Of a stretch of DNA of 15,061 bases, positions 5,098 to 13,131 are shown one piece after another. The notes beneath the pieces are model-generated. The model had not been told where the DNA came from. It made no database searches and was given only the letters and a program-made list of their open reading frames with translations. Within the stretch, counting starts at the first letter, position 1, and each line of letters opens with the position of its first letter. The stretch lies in NCBI GenBank assembly GCA_023255165.1, contig JALRJD010000299.1, positions 1 through 15,061 on the forward strand, read 5' to 3'. The stretch comes from Porticoccaceae bacterium (GTDB lineage Bacteria; Pseudomonadota; Gammaproteobacteria; Pseudomonadales; Porticoccaceae). A program made the position numbers and the translations under genes.

Positions 5098-8000
5098 TTA
5101 ACCAGCCTGAACGCGGAAGCGTTTTAACTGCTCAGCAATTTCCGCCCAGCGCTTTTGCAGTCGTTTCAGGGAGACCGGAACGCGGGTCTTCAACTGCTGG
5201 GCAAACAGCGACACGCGATATTCTTCGATCAACCAACAGTACTCTAGCAGAGCCGCCTCCAGTTCGCTGGATAATGGCTGATCCTCAACCAGCGCGTCCT
5301 TGCATGGGGTCAATAAACTGCCAATCTCGGCGATATAATCGCGATCTTTGCTCTGCTGTATGCTCAGCTTTTCGAGACGCACCTGAACCGCCCTGATATA
5401 GCGCGGATATTGGCCGACGATCTCAGCACTAAGGCCGTGCAATGTCTCTGTGGCAAACAGCCAGTCGAGCTGCTTGCGGATATCCTCCGCCGCATAGATC
5501 GCCGGCAAACCGAGCTTGCGCAGCTGTTTCTGCAGTTCATGCAACACCGGCAACAGTGATTCGATAACCGCGGCGTAATCCTGGGCCAGCCCGACCACTT
5601 TGCCGATCCCCTGCTCCCAGGCCTGATCAAACTGTTGTCGATCCCGGACAACCGTTTGATCTTCAGTCTGGACCGAGAAGATCGCCTGTTGAAAAGCGGC
5701 GCTGATCAATGCATCAACCAGTTTTTGACGCTCACCAATTTTGGCGGCGGTCAGAGCAAGTTCTCTACCGCGCAGCAGATGTTTATTAAGATATTTAACC
5801 TGCTCGCGACCACGCAGCAGGGCCAGACGCAGCTGGCCCTGGCGACTTACCTTCTCCGCCTGCAGCGGGTTGTCCATCACTTCAAGGGCCACCGAATCTC
5901 CGCAGTCGCGCAGCGCCGGCCAGGCTTTTATGCTGATGCCACTATGATCCAGCGCCACCTCTTGGGGCAGCTCGTCAAAGTCCCACTCAGTGATTCCCTG
6001 CCGCGAGGCACTCCGGTCTGCGGCCTGTTCCAACCCTTCGCTGATCTGTTGTTTAAAGTCGCGCTGCAACTGCTCAAGGCTGCGCGCCATGGCGATAATG
6101 ACGCCATGTTCATCCTCGAGCACAAAATTCATCCGATACCAGTTGTCGAGACTCTCAGGTCGCCACTGTTCGGGGTCGATGGCGAGACCACTGACACCCC
6201 GCAAATGTTCCGCCAGCACCTCGGTCAATGGGCGATCCTGGGGTTTAACCTTGCGTAAAAAAACATCCACATAATCGGGCACCGGCACAAAATGGCGGCG
6301 CGTCTGCTTGGGCAGGCTCTTGACCAGGGCAACACACTTATCTCGCAACATGCCCGGCACCAGCCACTCGAAAATGTAACGTGGCAGCTGGTGCAACAGC
6401 GCCAGCGGTACCACCGCACTAACACCATCTTCCGGGTGGCCGGGCTGAAAATGGTAGCGCAACTGATAGCTGATGCCCTGCCAACTGATACTTTCGGGAA
6501 ACTGCGCCTGCTCCTCTTCAGAGAGGCCGCGCAACAGCAGATACTCTTTGTCCAGCATTAACAGTTTTGGGCTCTTCGCCTCAGCCTGTTTGCGCCATTT
6601 TTCAAAAGCCGGCAGGTTGTAAATACCCTCGGGAACACGCTGATCATAAAAATCGAAAATCACCTGCTGCTCAGCCAATAGGTCACGGCGGCGAAAACGG
6701 TCTTCCAGAGCCTGCAGCTCCTCAACCAGTTTGTGATTGTGATGATAAAAATCACCTTTACCGCGATAGCCCTCTTCCACCAGCGCCTGCTGGATAAAGA
6801 CATTGCGTGCCTCCACCGGCGCCACCTGACCGTAAACACGATTTTTGTTTTCGACAATGCTGAGGCCAAACAATGTCTGGCGCTCTTTAGCCATCACCTG
6901 GCCGGATTTTTTATTGTAAAACGGTTCGCTGTAGCTCTTTTTCACCAGGTGCGCCGCCAGTGGCTCGAGCCAGTCGGAGTCTATCCTGGCGACGGTGAGC
7001 GCAAACTGTTTACTGGTCTCCATCAACGAGCCGGCCATCACCCACTTGGGTGGCTTTTTGCTCAAACCAGAGGCGGGAAAGATAAAAAATTTGCGATTGC
7101 GGGTACCGAGATATTCCCATTTATCCTGCAGAATACCGACCTGCCCGAGCAAACCGGCAAGCAGCGAGCGATGCACTGCATCGGCTTCGGCAGGCTGACT
7201 GTTATTGCTGAGCTTCAGCCCCCTGCAGGCAGTGTGCACCTGATGGTGCAGGTCGCGCCATTCGCGCATACGCAGATACGAAACATAGTTGGCTTTGCAG
7301 TAACGACTAAATTGATTGCCCGACAGCTGCTGGCGCTGCTCCTCAAAGTGACGCCATAAATTGAGTAGCGAGAGAAAGTCGGAATTGGGTTCCTGCCATT
7401 TTTTGTGGCTCTGATCGGCGGCCTGCTGTTTGTCTGCCGGGCGCTCTCTGGGGTCCTGGATACTTAACCCGGTGGTGATAATCATCACTTCGGCAAGGCA
7501 GCCGTTGTCGGCGGCCTCAAGCAGCATTCTCCCAAAGCGCGGGTCGAGGGGAATATTCACCAGCCGTTTGCCAAGCTGGGTCAGCTTGCCATCACTGGTT
7601 ACCGCCTGCAGTTCTTCCAGCAGTTTAAAACCATCGCTGATCATGCGCTGATCAGGGGGATCAACAAAGGGGAAGTTGCGGATATCGCCGATTCGCAGGT
7701 GCAGCATTTGCAGAATGACCGCGGCGAGATTGGTGCGCACTATTTCCGGATCGGTAAACTCCGGGCGAGCCTGAAAATCCTCTTCCGAGTAGAGCCGGTA
7801 GCAGACCCCTTCCGCCACCCGACCGCAGCGCCCGGCGCGCTGATTGGCGCTGGCTTGGGAGATTGGTTCAATCGGCAGACGCTGCACCTTGGTGCGAAAG
7901 CTATAACGCGAGACACGGGCGCGACCGGTATCAATCACATAACGAATACCGGGGACCGTCAGCGAGGTTTCCGCGACATTGGTGCTCAGCACAATACGTC

Positions 8001-9039
8001 GGCCACGGTGCGGAGCAAAGATTTTGCTCTGCTCGGCCAGACTGAGCCGCGCATAGAGCGGCACCACTTCGGTGTGGGGCAGTTGGGCGCGCTTAATGGC
8101 CAGATTCACTTCACGAATTTCACGCTCGCCGCTGAGAAAGACCAGCACATCGCCCTGCTTTTGATTACCGTGAATATCCTGCAGGCAGTCGACAATCATC
8201 TGATCGCGATCGCTCTCCAGTTCATCCGGGTGGTTGTAGATAACCTCGACCGGAAAGCTGCGCCCGGTAACTTCCACCACCGGCGCGTCATTAAAATGCG
8301 CGGAGAACTTGGCTACATCAATGGTTGCCGAGGTGATAATGATTTTCAGATCAGGCCGTTGCGGCAACAGATTTTTCAGATAGCCGAGTAGAAAATCGAT
8401 ATTCAGGCTGCGCTCGTGAGCTTCATCGATAATCAATGTGTCGTAGGCGCTGAGAAAGCGGTCGCGCTGAATCTCGGCCAGCAAAATGCCGTCGGTCATC
8501 AGTTTGATCAGGCTGTTGGGTGAGCTCTGGTCGGAGAAGCGCACCTGGTAGCCCACCACTCCGCCCAGCTCCACCTTGAGCTCTTCAGCAATACGGTTGG
8601 CGACGGTGCGCGCGGCAATACGTCGCGGCTGGGTATGGCCAATCAAACCGCGTACGCCGCGCCCGGCCTGAAGGCAGATTTTCGGAAGCTGAGTCGTTTT
8701 ACCCGATCCGGTTTCGCCGGCAACCACAATCACCTGATGTTTGCTCAGCAGATCAGCAATCTCATCGGCGCGAGCGCTGACAGGCAGTTCAGGGTAACTA
8801 AGAGCCGGGATACTCTGCTGGCGGCTTGAGCTGCGCGCCTGGGTTTGCAACAGCCCGGCGTGCCATCGCTGCCAGGCGTCGGTTATATCATTGCCACGCT
8901 TCTGCTGTTGTTGCAGCTCATTTAACTGGCGGCGCAAACGATAGCTGTCGCGAGTACTCGCGGTCTGCTCAAGCAGTTGCTGAAGTCGCTGAAAGTCCTG
9001 CTGACCACTGGGCAGGTCGGGCGTTTGTTGATCTGTCAT
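5098..9039 (-). CDS. hrpA: ATP-dependent DEAH-box RNA helicase HrpA
   Basis: 1313 residues from the ATG at 9039 (a TTG just before it is also in frame), close to the ~1300 residues of Escherichia coli HrpA. The superfamily 2 motifs are intact: Walker A GETGSGKT (108-115), TQPRRIAA (136-143), the DEAH box IIDEAHERS (203-211), SAT (237-239) and motif VI QRAGRCGR (400-407). These are followed by the helicase-associated and OB-like regions and the long HrpA-specific C-terminal domain (DUF3418), which is complete to the TAA at 5098. HrpA is a cytoplasmic ATP-driven helicase implicated in fimbrial mRNA processing and in rescue of stalled ribosomes in E. coli. Here it follows dnaQ by 9 bases without an obvious ribosome site, so it is probably the last gene of an rnhA-dnaQ-hrpA operon. 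Long plus-strand frames inside it are shadows. Confidence 0.97.
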   Translation of the reverse strand: MTDQQTPDLPSGQQDFQRLQQLLEQTASTRDSYRLRRQLNELQQQQKRGNDITDAWQRWHAGLLQTQARSSSRQQSIPALSYPELPVSARADEIADLLSKHQVIVVAGETGSGKTTQLPKICLQAGRGVRGLIGHTQPRRIAARTVANRIAEELKVELGGVVGYQVRFSDQSSPNSLIKLMTDGILLAEIQRDRFLSAYDTLIIDEAHERSLNIDFLLGYLKNLLPQRPDLKIIITSATIDVAKFSAHFNDAPVVEVTGRSFPVEVIYNHPDELESDRDQMIVDCLQDIHGNQKQGDVLVFLSGEREIREVNLAIKRAQLPHTEVVPLYARLSLAEQSKIFAPHRGRRIVLSTNVAETSLTVPGIRYVIDTGRARVSRYSFRTKVQRLPIEPISQASANQRAGRCGRVAEGVCYRLYSEEDFQARPEFTDPEIVRTNLAAVILQMLHLRIGDIRNFPFVDPPDQRMISDGFKLLEELQAVTSDGKLTQLGKRLVNIPLDPRFGRMLLEAADNGCLAEVMIITTGLSIQDPRERPADKQQAADQSHKKWQEPNSDFLSLLNLWRHFEEQRQQLSGNQFSRYCKANYVSYLRMREWRDLHHQVHTACRGLKLSNNSQPAEADAVHRSLLAGLLGQVGILQDKWEYLGTRNRKFFIFPASGLSKKPPKWVMAGSLMETSKQFALTVARIDSDWLEPLAAHLVKKSYSEPFYNKKSGQVMAKERQTLFGLSIVENKNRVYGQVAPVEARNVFIQQALVEEGYRGKGDFYHHNHKLVEELQALEDRFRRRDLLAEQQVIFDFYDQRVPEGIYNLPAFEKWRKQAEAKSPKLLMLDKEYLLLRGLSEEEQAQFPESISWQGISYQLRYHFQPGHPEDGVSAVVPLALLHQLPRYIFEWLVPGMLRDKCVALVKSLPKQTRRHFVPVPDYVDVFLRKVKPQDRPLTEVLAEHLRGVSGLAIDPEQWRPESLDNWYRMNFVLEDEHGVIIAMARSLEQLQRDFKQQISEGLEQAADRSASRQGITEWDFDELPQEVALDHSGISIKAWPALRDCGDSVALEVMDNPLQAEKVSRQGQLRLALLRGREQVKYLNKHLLRGRELALTAAKIGERQKLVDALISAAFQQAIFSVQTEDQTVVRDRQQFDQAWEQGIGKVVGLAQDYAAVIESLLPVLHELQKQLRKLGLPAIYAAEDIRKQLDWLFATETLHGLSAEIVGQYPRYIRAVQVRLEKLSIQQSKDRDYIAEIGSLLTPCKDALVEDQPLSSELEAALLEYCWLIEEYRVSLFAQQLKTRVPVSLKRLQKRWAEIAEQLKRFRVQAG

Positions 9040-9048
9040 CAAAAGCTG

Positions 9049-9768
9049 TCAGTCGCCGCTGCTCATCCACACACAGTTGCCGCTGTTTTTGGCAATCGCG
9101 TCGAGCTTCTGCTGATGCAGTGCCAGCTCTTCATCGCTGGGCCTGACCACCCGCAGTGGTGGCCGATTGTCGGGCAGACGGCGAATGCCACTGTGGCTGC
9201 TGACCTCACCGCTGTCGGAAGATTGCTGATCACTGATATTGAGGTTGACCTGACCGCCGGTCATCAGTAGATAGACGTCGGCGAGAATCTCCGCATCCAG
9301 CAGTGCGCCGTGCAGATCCCGCTGCGAGTTGTCGACGCCATAGCGTTTGCACAGGGCGTCGAGGTTATTTTTTTGCCCTGGGTGTTTTTGTCGCGCCAGC
9401 GCCAGGGTATCGATAATCCGACAGCTGCTTTCAATTTCCTGATAGGTTCCGCCGAGCTTGGCAATTTCATGATTGATAAAGCCAACGTCAAACGGCGCAT
9501 TGTGAATAATCAGATCGGCGCCATCGACAAACTCGAGAAATTCGCGCGCAACTGACGCAAACAACGGTTTATCCTGCAGAAATTCATCGCTGATACCGTG
9601 CACTTCCATGGCGCCCTCATCGACCTTGCGCTGCGGATTGATATATTGGTGATAGTGGCGACCGGTCAATTTGCGACCGACCAGCTCGACACAACCAATT
9701 TCAATAATGCGATGATCCTGGGATGTTTCCAGGCCGGTGGTCTCTGTATCCAGAACAATCTGTCTCAT
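9049..9768 (-). CDS. dnaQ: DNA polymerase III epsilon subunit (3'-5' proofreading exonuclease)
   Basis: 239 residues, the usual length. It is a DEDDh exonuclease with all catalytic residues: Asp7 and Glu9 in LDTETTG, Asp94 in HNAPFDVGF, and His153 with Asp158 in DLHGALLDAE. Epsilon proofreads DNA synthesis within the polymerase III core, bound to the alpha and theta subunits. A sequence at residues 171-178, GGQVNLNI, occupies the place of the sliding-clamp-binding motif of E. coli epsilon (Q-x-x-hydrophobic). The C-terminal segment EELALHQQKLDAIAKNSGNCVW is the conserved alpha-binding tail. The ATG at 9768 begins 38 bases after rnhA ends, on the same strand. In E. coli these two genes are divergent, whereas here they are collinear. 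Confidence 0.97.
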   Translation of the reverse strand: MRQIVLDTETTGLETSQDHRIIEIGCVELVGRKLTGRHYHQYINPQRKVDEGAMEVHGISDEFLQDKPLFASVAREFLEFVDGADLIIHNAPFDVGFINHEIAKLGGTYQEIESSCRIIDTLALARQKHPGQKNNLDALCKRYGVDNSQRDLHGALLDAEILADVYLLMTGGQVNLNISDQQSSDSGEVSSHSGIRRLPDNRPPLRVVRPSDEELALHQQKLDAIAKNSGNCVWMSSGD

Positions 9769-9806
9769 GGTTTCTGCTGCTTATAGAATCGGGTTTAAGG
9801 TTAACA

Positions 9807-10238
9807 TTAGAGCTCGTCGATACCGCGGTTGGCCAACTGGTCGGCGATTTCATTTTCGGCGTGGCCACTGTGACCTTTCACCCAGTGCCAATCAATATCG
9901 TGCTCGCCAATCAGTGCATCCAACCTCTGCCACAGGTCGACATTTTTCACCGGCTGCTTGCTGGCGGTTTTCCAATTGCGTTTTTTCCAGCCTGGCAACC
10001 ACTCCTGAATGCCTTTTAAAACATAGGTGGAATCCGAGGTAATCGAAATCTTGCAGGGTCTGTTCAGAGCCGACAGCCCCTGAATCACCGCCATCAACTC
10101 CATGCGATTGTTGGTGGTCTCGGCCTCGCCGCCAAACAGTGTTTTTTCCGTGTCACCATAACGCATCAACACACCCCAGCCGCCCGGGCCTGGATTGCCG
10201 CGACAGGCGCCGTCGGTAAACATTTCAACTGATTTCAT
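9807..10238 (-). CDS. rnhA: Ribonuclease HI
   Basis: 143 residues, a complete RNase HI. The catalytic carboxylates are all visible: Asp9 in FTDGACRGNPGPGG, Glu47 in NNRMELMA, Asp69 in TSDSTYV and Asp133 in EIADQLAN. His123 in KGHSGH is also present. The basic handle region KGIQEWLPGWKKRNWK (75-90) is conserved as well. The enzyme cuts the RNA strand of RNA:DNA hybrids, removing R-loops and primer remnants. A good ribosome site (AAAGGTGG) lies 3 bases before the ATG. It follows the methyltransferase gene by 43 bases and precedes dnaQ, so it sits within a collinear group of four genes. Confidence 0.98.
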   Translation of the reverse strand: MKSVEMFTDGACRGNPGPGGWGVLMRYGDTEKTLFGGEAETTNNRMELMAVIQGLSALNRPCKISITSDSTYVLKGIQEWLPGWKKRNWKTASKQPVKNVDLWQRLDALIGEHDIDWHWVKGHSGHAENEIADQLANRGIDEL

Positions 10239-10281
10239 GGACCACCTTTTACTGTCACTGATAACGTCGCTAATCGTTTCA

Positions 10282-11148
10282 TTAACCGCGACGATTTTTA
10301 ATTGTTTTTACGTGCTGATTATTGGTGTGAACTTTGCGCTTGAGTCCATTGGCAGCGCCATAACCATTGGTTGCCGCCTGCCACGCCGGCGCGGTTCCGC
10401 GGATGCCTCGGGGAACCCGTTTAACCGCACGGATCATATAGAAATTGCCGAGCGGAAAGCGAATTTTCTGACAGGCCCGCTCCCAGCGGCTGTCATGCTC
10501 CGCACTGGCGGATGAATTAATCGGCACATTATAGGCGCCGTGTTCAATCTGCACGACATGGAAATTAAGCAGTGACAGCCAGTCGCTGACGCGCCCCAAA
10601 CGCAGATTGTGAAAGCCGTATTGGGCCCGATTAAAAAACAGCTGCATCGGGTACTTGAGGATACCCATCGGCCCGTATGGGTTAAACAGGCAGAGGATTA
10701 AATGGCCGCCGGGCACAACTACCCTGCTCGCCTCGGCCAGCACCGCCTTTGGCGAAGTGGAAAATTCAATCGCATGATGCAGCAGCATCACGTCAACGGT
10801 TTCCGACATCAGCGGCAGTTCGGCGTAATCTGCGATGGCAGCATGGTTGCCGTTGTGCTCGCAGGGATGCATGCTAAAACGGTGTATCTGCTTAAAACAG
10901 TCGAGTGCCTCAACATCATCACTCAGCCCCAGGCGCAACATGCGGTAGCCCGGCAGCTCTGGAAACTTGTCACGCAACACCTGGTGTTCATGACGCAACA
11001 GATAGCGACCAAAATCGCTCTGCAGCCAACGCTGGATATCAGCCGTTCGGGTTCCGACACCAGTCACCTTAAAGCGATCCAGCAAACTGCCGCTACTAAC
11101 GGTGCCGAGGGCGTTAACTAAAGTACGACGCGGGGGTTTTATCGACAT
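10282..11148 (-). CDS. Class I SAM-dependent methyltransferase-like protein (YafS-like)
   Basis: 288 residues with a Methyltransf_11-like core at about residues 68-155. The central part is typical: AELPLMSETVDVMLLHHAIEF (109-129), then EASRVVVPGGHLILCLFNPYG (139-159), matching the post-I and VPGG motifs of class I methyltransferases. SAM motif I, normally LDxGxGxG, is replaced by MLRLGLSDDVEAL (70-82), so cofactor binding cannot be assumed. The C-terminal ~45 residues are basic and likely disordered. The position next to rnhA matches yafS of E. coli and its Pseudomonas counterpart, whose substrate is, as far as I know, undetermined. It is transcribed toward rnhA and divergently from mltD. Confidence 0.82.
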   Translation of the reverse strand: MSIKPPRRTLVNALGTVSSGSLLDRFKVTGVGTRTADIQRWLQSDFGRYLLRHEHQVLRDKFPELPGYRMLRLGLSDDVEALDCFKQIHRFSMHPCEHNGNHAAIADYAELPLMSETVDVMLLHHAIEFSTSPKAVLAEASRVVVPGGHLILCLFNPYGPMGILKYPMQLFFNRAQYGFHNLRLGRVSDWLSLLNFHVVQIEHGAYNVPINSSASAEHDSRWERACQKIRFPLGNFYMIRAVKRVPRGIRGTAPAWQAATNGYGAANGLKRKVHTNNQHVKTIKNRRG

Positions 11149-11306
11149 GGTCGAAGCACTGTGTCAGGGGTGGTTTTCAGCATATTCAGTATTATGTTCG
11201 CTGAGTTGCCTAAAGGCCAGTGGATGATTGTTTCAGCGGCGGCTGGTCGTTACAATTCCGACCCACCAAGCTCGATATCTCTCAGGCAATTACCCAAGGG
11301 GGCCCT
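11149..11306. promoter_or_regulatory. Divergent intergenic region between the methyltransferase gene and mltD
   Basis: This stretch separates two divergent genes and must hold promoters for both. An AT-rich segment near 11181-11199 contains TATTAT (11190-11195), one mismatch from a -10 box on the plus strand, and CATAAT on the minus strand. I see no convincing -35 partner on either strand, so no promoter is placed exactly. There is no trace of a gloB coding sequence here. Confidence 0.35.
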
Positions 11307-11369
11307 ATGACTCCATTTATTACGGCCTTTATTACCACAGCCGAACCTATCAAAAGCTATGCTAAATAA
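11307..11369 (+). CDS. Possible 20-residue leader peptide overlapping the start of mltD
   Basis: ATG at 11307 opens a 20-codon frame (MTPFITAFITTAEPIKSYAK) ending at TAA 11367-11369, 11 bases inside mltD in a different frame. It is preceded by AAGGGGG about 4 bases before the ATG, a far better ribosome site than the one for mltD itself. Translation could therefore be coupled to mltD. Against this, the peptide is short and unrecognised, and the strong site could be coincidental. Confidence 0.3.
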   Translation: MTPFITAFITTAEPIKSYAK

Positions 11370-13002
11370 AGTTTATGTGATGTGGCTTATCCGCGCTCTT
11401 GCAATAAGCCTGGCGATTATTGTGTCCGGCTGTGCGCCGTTTACCGACCAGAATCACGGCAGCGCACAGTCTGTTTCCGCGGCGCTTGAAAATACCAGTA
11501 CTGACCCCCAAACCGACAGTAACGCCATCACTGACAATGGATTGGCTCATAGTGTCGAGACTGGTGTCAATTCTGCGGCCGACCAAGACACCAATACCGA
11601 GACCACCGCTTCAGACACTTCAAACATTGACCTGTGGCAGCGACTGCGCGATGGTTTTAGCCTGGCACCGGAGGCGTTAACGGCAGACCATATGCCCGCC
11701 AGCGTCGCCAAGCAGCGCGACTGGTATCTACGCAATCCAAGCTATCTGGAAACTGTATTTGGCCGCGCCAGACCCTTTATTTTTTATGTTACCGAACAGC
11801 TCGACCAGGCCGGCCTGCCACTTGAACTGGCGCTGCTGCCGATTGTTGAGAGCACCTACGACCCACTCGCCTATTCCCACAGCCACGCGGTGGGCCTGTG
11901 GCAGTTTATCCCCTCCACGGCCGCCTCTCTCGGCCTGCGCCGCGATCGCTGGTACGACGGTCGCCGCGATGTTATCTATTCAACCCAGGCCGCTATTACC
12001 TATCTTGGGCAGCTGAACAAGCGCTTTGATGGCGACTGGCTGCTGGCGTTGGCCGCTTACAATTCGGGACAGGGTTATGTCAGCAAATCGATTCGCCGCA
12101 ACCGCAGAGCCGGTAAGAAAACTGATTTCTGGTCGATCTCACTGCCCCGCGAAACGCGCAATTATGTGCCCCAACTGCTGGCCCTGGCGGCACTGATTCG
12201 CGACCCCCAACGCTATGAGTTGACTCTGCCAGAGATACCCAATAAAGCCTATTTTGAAACGGTCGAAATTAACTCGCAGATCGATCTGGGCCGCGTGATC
12301 GATTTGACCAATGTTGAGCTAACTGAATTTACCCGTCTCAACCCAGCCTATCGACGCACCCTGACACCACCACTGGGAACTCACAGCCTGCTGTTGCCTG
12401 TGGGAACAGCGGAGCCATTGCGCGAGCTGCTGGCCACTACCGACCCCAAAAGCTGGGTTCCACATATTGAATACGCTGTGGTCAGTGGCGATACATTGTC
12501 CGAGATCGCCGCACGCTTCGACATTCCGACAGCCTGGCTGCGCGAGCGCAACAACCTTAAAACTGACCGTCTGCGGATTGGCCAGCTGTTGCTAATTCCC
12601 CATGCAGGCAGCGATGCCAATGATCTGATCGGCGCCTACGGCGACAAACAGAACACAACCAGCGAGCCAAATTACTACTACGTGCGCCCCGGAGATTCCC
12701 TGTGGACCATCGCCCGACAATTCGATACCAGCGTTAAACGCCTGCGCGAGACCAACAAATTGTCGAGCAATATTCTGCAGGTGAATGATCGGCTGCTGGT
12801 TGGCAGTAAAGAGGTCGAAACGGCGACAGAGAATGTTCGCAAACTCTCCTATCGGGTCAAGCGCGGCGACTCGCTGTCGCTGATTGCCAGCAAGTTTGAT
12901 ATTGCTATTCGCGATATCACACGCTGGAACAAGATTAGCCGCAATGCGCTGCTGCAACCCGGCCAGCGGCTGACGCTGTTTATTAACGCGCTAAAAATCT
13001 AA
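11359..13002 (+). CDS. mltD: Membrane-bound lytic murein transglycosylase D with three LysM domains
   Basis: 547 residues. The N-terminus has a hydrophobic segment and lipobox VSGC, making Cys25 the probable lipidated residue of an outer-membrane lipoprotein. A Ser/Thr/Asp-rich linker (26-90) follows. The SLT catalytic domain spans about 135-275, with catalytic Glu164 in PIVESTYDP, then AVGLWQFIPSTA (177-188) and LALAAYNSGQG (229-239). Three LysM peptidoglycan-binding repeats follow at about 371-413, 439-481 and 497-541. MltD cleaves the glycan strand between MurNAc and GlcNAc, forming 1,6-anhydroMurNAc. The ATG at 11359 has a weak ribosome site; an ATG seven codons later also leaves the lipobox intact. 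It is divergent from the methyltransferase gene. In E. coli and Pseudomonas gloB sits between them, but not here. Confidence 0.96.
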   Translation: MLNKVYVMWLIRALAISLAIIVSGCAPFTDQNHGSAQSVSAALENTSTDPQTDSNAITDNGLAHSVETGVNSAADQDTNTETTASDTSNIDLWQRLRDGFSLAPEALTADHMPASVAKQRDWYLRNPSYLETVFGRARPFIFYVTEQLDQAGLPLELALLPIVESTYDPLAYSHSHAVGLWQFIPSTAASLGLRRDRWYDGRRDVIYSTQAAITYLGQLNKRFDGDWLLALAAYNSGQGYVSKSIRRNRRAGKKTDFWSISLPRETRNYVPQLLALAALIRDPQRYELTLPEIPNKAYFETVEINSQIDLGRVIDLTNVELTEFTRLNPAYRRTLTPPLGTHSLLLPVGTAEPLRELLATTDPKSWVPHIEYAVVSGDTLSEIAARFDIPTAWLRERNNLKTDRLRIGQLLLIPHAGSDANDLIGAYGDKQNTTSEPNYYYVRPGDSLWTIARQFDTSVKRLRETNKLSSNILQVNDRLLVGSKEVETATENVRKLSYRVKRGDSLSLIASKFDIAIRDITRWNKISRNALLQPGQRLTLFINALKI

Positions 13003-13043
13003 GCGTGAATCCAGCGCGAAAAACCCACAGGCCATAAACAACA

Positions 13044-13076
13044 GAGCCGACCAAAGCTGTGCAGCTCGGTCGGCTC
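13044..13076 (-). terminator. Hairpin between convergent mltD and ppiD
   Basis: A perfect 9-bp stem, GAGCCGACC / GGTCGGCTC, encloses a second small stem AGCT-GTGC-AGCT. It lies 41 bases after the mltD stop and 55 bases after the ppiD stop. On the minus strand the stem is followed by TGTTGTTTATG, a T-rich tail, so it best fits termination of ppiD. On the plus strand the following bases are not T-rich, but the hairpin may still serve mltD in this shared convergent gap. Confidence 0.65.
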
Positions 13077-13131
13077 CCTAAACATCAAAAAAACGTGAAA
13101 AGCAGTTGGTCTTTTTGTCCAGTGCTGTTTT

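Noticed and set aside
5635..8391. Several plus-strand frames of about 200-230 codons inside hrpA
   Set aside because: HrpA is intact across the whole interval with all helicase motifs. The antisense frames carry no known domain and are typical shadows in GC-rich coding DNA.
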